From JALYXI01 sp963716685 (GTDB lineage Bacteria; Acidobacteriota; Terriglobia; Bryobacterales; Bryobacteraceae), in the NCBI GenBank assembly GCA_963716685.1, contig CAVQTR010000006.1, positions 372,001 through 436,000 of the forward strand: a DNA stretch of 64,000 bases, given 5' to 3'. Below the pieces are notes generated by a model. The model had not been told where the DNA came from and did not search any database. It worked only from the letters and a program-made list of their open reading frames with translations. The number at the start of each line of letters is the position of its first letter. Position 1 is the stretch's first letter. This document shows, piece after piece, positions 60,005 to 64,000 of this stretch. Both the position numbers and the translations under genes were made by a program.

Positions 60005-60577
60005 AGCCTGGTTGTGCGTCTGCTGCGGCGTCACGTAATGCATGGTCTTGTCTTCAATCCAGTAAGCCAGCGCGGAATAGACGGAGTGGTCTTTGAAAGC
60101 GATCAGGAAATAGTGCGGTTGAGCGGGAGTGTCCGCGTTGTTATTGGCCGCGGGCTGGTAGGAGGGCTGGTAGACCCGTGCGGTTTCACTGCTGCCCGCA
60201 TCAGGCTGCGGCCCAAAGTTCTGATTGATGATCACCGTTGGAGCTTGCGGGGGTGCATTCACGACTGTGACGTTCACCGGCGGCTGAGCCTGGGCCGCAT
60301 AGCCATAGCCCGACGCATCTCCGTTGTAACCATAACCATAACCGTAGCCTGTGCCGGCGAAATCGCCCGCGTAGAAGGCGCCTCCAACGAAAGCCGGCGC
60401 TGCGTAGATACCAGAACGGCGAACGGTCCCGCGAAATGCAGGACCAGTTCGACCACTGAAATTTGAAGACGGCGTGCCCGGGTGGGCGACATTTCCGAAC
60501 CCGCCGGAGACGCCTCGCTGCGCGAAAGAAACAGGCGCCAAAGAAGCAGTTACCAGAACAACGAGGAGCGCTTTCAC
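59954..60577 (-). CDS. Secreted Gly/Tyr-rich protein of unknown function
   Basis: 207 residues, GTG start with GAGGG 7 bases upstream. Signal peptide about 1-19 (VSFAQ). Low-complexity Gly/Tyr/Ala segment (YGYGYGYNGDASGYGY), then PPVNVTVVNAPPQAPTVIINQNFG and a C-terminal ordered strand region HYFLIAFKDHSVYSALAYWIED. The final segment is like short beta domains of secreted Acidobacteria proteins. No function assigned. Downstream of the ompH/bamA operon on the same strand. Confidence 0.7.
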   Translation of the reverse strand: MKALLVVLVTASLAPVSFAQRGVSGGFGNVAHPGTPSSNFSGRTGPAFRGTVRRSGIYAAPAFVGGAFYAGDFAGTGYGYGYGYNGDASGYGYAAQAQPPVNVTVVNAPPQAPTVIINQNFGPQPDAGSSETARVYQPSYQPAANNNADTPAQPHYFLIAFKDHSVYSALAYWIEDKTMHYVTPQQTHNQASLDLIDLDFTNKLNQR

Positions 60578-60629
60578 GTCAGAACCCTCTTTGCTTTCAG
60601 TCTAGCACCAGCCCGGAACGGCGCTGGTT

Positions 60630-61292
60630 CTACGGCTTCTTGGGCAGTGCGCTGGGAGCGGCCGGACGAGCAGCAGGCGGACGCATCGCGGGAGCCGATC
60701 CCGGCGCAGCCGCGGCCTTGTCATATAGCGCGATTATGTCCCGAGTGATATCAATGGTGTTCGAAGCGAAAAGCACGGGCGTCTGCTGGCTGCTGATGTC
60801 GATCACCAGCGCATAGCCGTTTTCGGTCGCATACTTGTTCAGCACACCGATCATCTTGGCGCCCAGTTCGCCCATGATGCGCTGCTGTTCCTGCTCAAGG
60901 TCTGCGTTCGCGTCCTCGGTATCACGCTTGAGCGACACGTTCTTCTGGTCGATATCCCGCATGATCTTCTGCTTGGCTTCTTCAGCCATGGCGTTGCCGC
61001 CCTTGCTCAGCTGCTGCTGGAGACCCGCGATATCGGCCTGCTTTTTGGAGATCTCGGTCTGCCGGGGTTCGAATTTGCTCTTCAGCTCACCGGCAGCCTT
61101 CTGGCCGTCCTTGGTATTAATGAGCGCTTCCTGAATGTTGATGACCCCTACTTTGGAAGGCGTAACAGCGGGACCTGCGGCAGTAGCAGCGGGTGCCGGT
61201 GCCGCCGACGCCGTGGTCTGGGCGCTCAGGCCCGACACGAAGAGAACTGCTCCGGCGCCGAGCAGCGGGAGGATTGCGATTTTGGATTTCAT
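60630..61292 (-). CDS. OmpH/Skp-family periplasmic chaperone
   Basis: 220 residues from the ATG at 61292 (AGGAG 8 bases upstream). Signal peptide about 1-25 (SGLSAQ). Coiled-coil Skp core about 45-185: VGVINIQEALINTKDGQKA, KQADIAGLQQQLSKGG, KRDTEDANADLEQEQQRIMGELG and ENGYALVIDISSQQTPVLF. Skp carries unfolded outer-membrane proteins to the Bam complex. Follows bamA on the same strand, the usual order. Pro/Ala/Lys-rich tail. Confidence 0.93.
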   Translation of the reverse strand: MKSKIAILPLLGAGAVLFVSGLSAQTTASAAPAPAATAAGPAVTPSKVGVINIQEALINTKDGQKAAGELKSKFEPRQTEISKKQADIAGLQQQLSKGGNAMAEEAKQKIMRDIDQKNVSLKRDTEDANADLEQEQQRIMGELGAKMIGVLNKYATENGYALVIDISSQQTPVLFASNTIDITRDIIALYDKAAAAPGSAPAMRPPAARPAAPSALPKKP

Positions 61293-61344
61293 GAAATTTA
61301 CTCCTGTGGGTTGTTTCGATACTAACACGTCTGAATTGATAGCC

Positions 61345-64000
61345 TTAGAAGGTTCTGCCGATGGTGAAACGGAACGTCCCACGCTTTTCGTGGAAGGGAT
61401 AATTCACTCCGTACTGCGAAATGGCGCTCCCGTAAGACGCGGCATTGGGGAAATACGAGCGGTCCGCGACCACCGGCGTCTGAATGTTGTCATACACGCG
61501 GAGCGGATTGACAGCATAGTAGACGCGGAATGGAGCCTGCACAATTGGCAGCAGCACCTGAAATTCGATACCGCTCGACATGCGCAGATCCTGCGTATGC
61601 GGGGCAATCAAGACCTGCCCGTTGAACGCCGCCTGCGGGAACAAAGAATTCAGATCTGCGATGCGCTGCGCATTCATCCGGAGTTGATTTCGATACAGGA
61701 TTTTGTTCATTCCCACGTCGGTAAAAATCGCCATCGTCACCGGTCCGAAGATCGGGATTCGATACTCCAGATTGGCAACGGCGTGCGTATCTCCGCCCGG
61801 GGTGATGATCTGGTAAATCGGAATGTTCTGCGTCGTGGCTACCGGCGTAATTACCCCGTTGATATTTTGATTCTGGACGCGCTGCGAACCGTCCTTGTTT
61901 AGAATCGGTACATTGGCCTGCTGGCGATAAAAGCGATGGGGCTGATGCCGTAGAAATCAAAGCCGCGCACATCCTGCTCGCCGCCGATATAGGTCCGGGA
62001 GTAAGGAGGAATTACGTGCCCGCCGTACCCGGTATAGGTCGACGCAAGAAGATGGAAGGCCATCACGTTCCTTCGCCACTTGGGAGAAATATGGAAGTAC
62101 TGAGGCATCGAGCGAAGGCCGGATGGTATTCACGTTGCCACCCAGGAAGCTTCCAGCGAAATCGACCGACATGAACAGACTTTTGCCGGCGGTGGGATTC
62201 AGCGGATGGTTCTTCGAATTGTACGTATACGAAGGCGTGATGTGGCTGGTCTTGACGCCTTCGAGCGCGTTGGGTCCACTGACCTGATTGAAGTAAAGGT
62301 ACTGGAAATAAGTTGCCGCGCCGCTGGTTTTGGTCGTGATGTTGGAAATGTCGTAGCCGTAGGAGATGCCAACGCGCGCAAAACTGCGCTTGATCGGGTA
62401 GCTGGCGGAGAGCGAAAGGCCGCGCGAGTCCTGGACGTAATTGAGCAGGTTCTGCGAGCCGAGTGCGTTGTAATAAGCGCTCAGATTCGTGTTCGACAGA
62501 ATGGAGGCTTCGCGCGCCTGATCGTAGTTGTAGCGCCGAGATGTAGACGTTGAAGCCCAGCAGCACCTGCGAATCGAGGACGTGCGGTTCGGTAAACCCG
62601 AAAACCGCATCGCGGACACGCGTCCCAAGCTGGCTTTCGAGAGATAGCGTTTCGCCCAGTCCCAGGAAGTTGTTGGTGGAGTAATTGAAACCGACGAAGC
62701 TGCCGGCGATACCGGAAACGCCGCCATTCAGACCGATCTGGTTCTTGCCGCGTTCCTTCAGCTTCAGACAGGATGTCGACGGTGTTCGAATTCGGGTTGC
62801 GCTTCAACTCGTAAGACTCGTTTTCCTTCAGGACTTCGAAATAGCCGAGCTGATTCAAGCGCAGAATGCTGGCGTCCCAGAGGCGGGCGCTGTAGATGTC
62901 GCCTTCGTCAAGGAGCAGTTCGCGCCGGATGACCTTGTCGCGTGTGGTCGTGTTGCCTGTGAATTCAATGCGGCGCACAAAGAACTGCTTGCCTTCGTCG
63001 GCCGTCAGCGTCAGATCCACCGTATCGGTTCCGGGCACGATGTCGACTTCCGGTTCGGGCACAAAATCGATGTAGCCGAAATCGCCGTAGAGCTTGGTGA
63101 GATTCTTGATTCCGTCGCGCAGCTTGTTGATGGAGAACACATCGCCGTTGTCCATCTTGAATAGCTGTTTGGAAAGCACTTCAGGCGTACGGAAGAGCTT
63201 GACGCCCGACGTAATTGATCTTGTGGAGATGGTAGAGATGACCCTCTTCGATGGGAATCGTGATGTTCGCGTCTTTGCCGGGCTTGCTCTTCAGGGAATA
63301 AGGAGCTGGAAAAGCTTCGCTTCCCGCCGGGGATATCGACGATGTTCACGGTGTGGTCTAAGACCTTGACCGCGAAATAACCTTTTGCTGATAGGCGTCG
63401 CGAATGCGTTCCTTGTCCTCTTCGAGCTTGCTGGAATCGTAAGGTGCGCGCGAACAGGCTCTCAAAGAGAATCGAGTAGGGAATTCCGATCGGCTTCAGG
63501 TTCTTCATCGCCCGAATCACTTCCTTCGAACTGAAAACCTCGTTGCCCAGGATCGTGATCTCGCCGACTTTGACCTTCGGTCCTTCGTTCACGTTGAAGA
63601 TCACTTCGAGAGAACTGGGGGGAATCGCGATGGACCACTGGCTCGACCATGGCGAACTGACGGCCGCGTTCGGCAAAGCAATTCCTTAATAACCACGGCG
63701 GCGCGCTGGACCTTATTAGGATCGTATTGCGATTCCACCACCAAGCCGACCTTGCGCTCCTTGAAACGATCCAGAATTTCGGAAGTGGTGATGGAATTGA
63801 TATTCTCGTAACGGATGGTGCGAACCACCGGTCGCTCGGTAAGAACGAAACGCAGAATTAAACCCTGTGGCGATTGTTCGCTCTCCAGCTTGATATCGTC
63901 GAAGCGCCCCGTATTCCAAAGCGCCATGAAGTCACGGTGGGCCGTATCTTCTGAATAAGGCTCGCCCACTTTGGAGAAGATCATGGCGCGGAGCGTATCC
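61345..64000 (-). pseudogene. bamA: Outer-membrane assembly protein BamA, heavily frameshifted, N-terminus outside window
   Basis: Pieces in several frames line up in order: POTRA domains (from 64000: FSKVGEPYSEDTAHRDFMAL, VVRTIRYENINSITTSEIL, VGEITILGNEVFSSKEVIRA, FVRRIEFTGNTTTRDKVIR), then the 16-strand barrel with YIGGEQDVRGFDFYGISP and the end RGTFRFTIGRTF (61345). At least eight indels are needed, near 63676, 63620, 63447, 63385, 63320, 63297, 63205, 62775, 62540, 62100 and 61920. BamA is essential, so this density indicates low-quality sequence rather than decay. The ompH gene follows, the standard neighbour. Confidence 0.88.

Noticed and set aside
1..64000. Insertion sequences, prophage or toxin-antitoxin loci
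   Set aside because: No transposase, integrase, phage structural or typical toxin-antitoxin protein is recognisable.

Overview
The window looks like a chromosomal segment of an Acidobacteriota bacterium of the Solibacter/Bryobacter type (Bryobacterales). The evidence is a protein with the Solibacter C-terminal domain (TIGR03437 type), a giant secreted protein with five copies of a cysteine-pair repeat common in that group, a DUF1592/DUF1552 pair, many Tat-signal carbohydrate enzymes, and high GC by eye. I see no transposase, phage module or CRISPR array.

Layout. 1-12.9 kb: broken class I fumarase, membrane-fusion protein and hemB (minus); small Cys protein and serS (plus); a B12-type radical SAM protein and a secreted TIGR03437 protein (minus); then a three-gene polysaccharide operon (glycoside hydrolase, esterase, enolase-superfamily dehydratase). 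12.9-22.8 kb: VOC protein, short MgtE-like transporter, NTF2-like and YheT-like proteins, an envelope-stress-like cluster (ECF sigma, histidine kinase, response regulator, Spy/CpxP-like protein), a PfkB kinase, a lipoprotein, and DAHP synthase preceded by an aromatic-rich leader peptide and terminator. 23-29.7 kb: mannonate-dehydratase-like protein, FGE-fold protein, esterase, and the DUF1552/DUF1592 pair. 29.7-34.7 kb: tRNA-Arg, tRNA-Ser and tRNA-Gln around a gene-poor, less GC-rich accessory stretch with a DUF1214/DUF1254 pair, a decayed ornithine cyclodeaminase and tRNA-derived direct repeats. 34.7-48.9 kb: housekeeping genes (yajQ, bamD, rpe, rsmB, miaB, bifunctional nuclease, tyrS, folP, leuS, nfo). 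48.9-54.2 kb: a 1480-residue secreted beta-helix protein and a secreted unknown. 54.2-64 kb: purA, pheST, iscU-like, mutT-like, ompH and a heavily frameshifted bamA.

Three regulatory patterns stand out. (1) Many starts lie 7-10 nt downstream of a TANNNT -10 box with no Shine-Dalgarno, which suggests widespread leaderless mRNAs; nfo appears to start at CTG in this arrangement. (2) The DAHP synthase gene has a complete ribosome-mediated attenuator: a 25-codon leader with seven aromatic codons, an antiterminator segment and a GAAA-loop terminator. (3) TTTNACA-like units at exact 11-bp spacing occur just before the ECF sigma gene and just before the Spy-like gene, bracketing the cluster like CpxR-type operators.

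Frameshifts are concentrated at the two window ends (fumarase, bamA), with single ones in the histidine kinase and the DUF1552 gene. In probably essential genes these look more like assembly errors than true pseudogenes. The ornithine cyclodeaminase remnant is a real pseudogene because it also lacks an internal domain.
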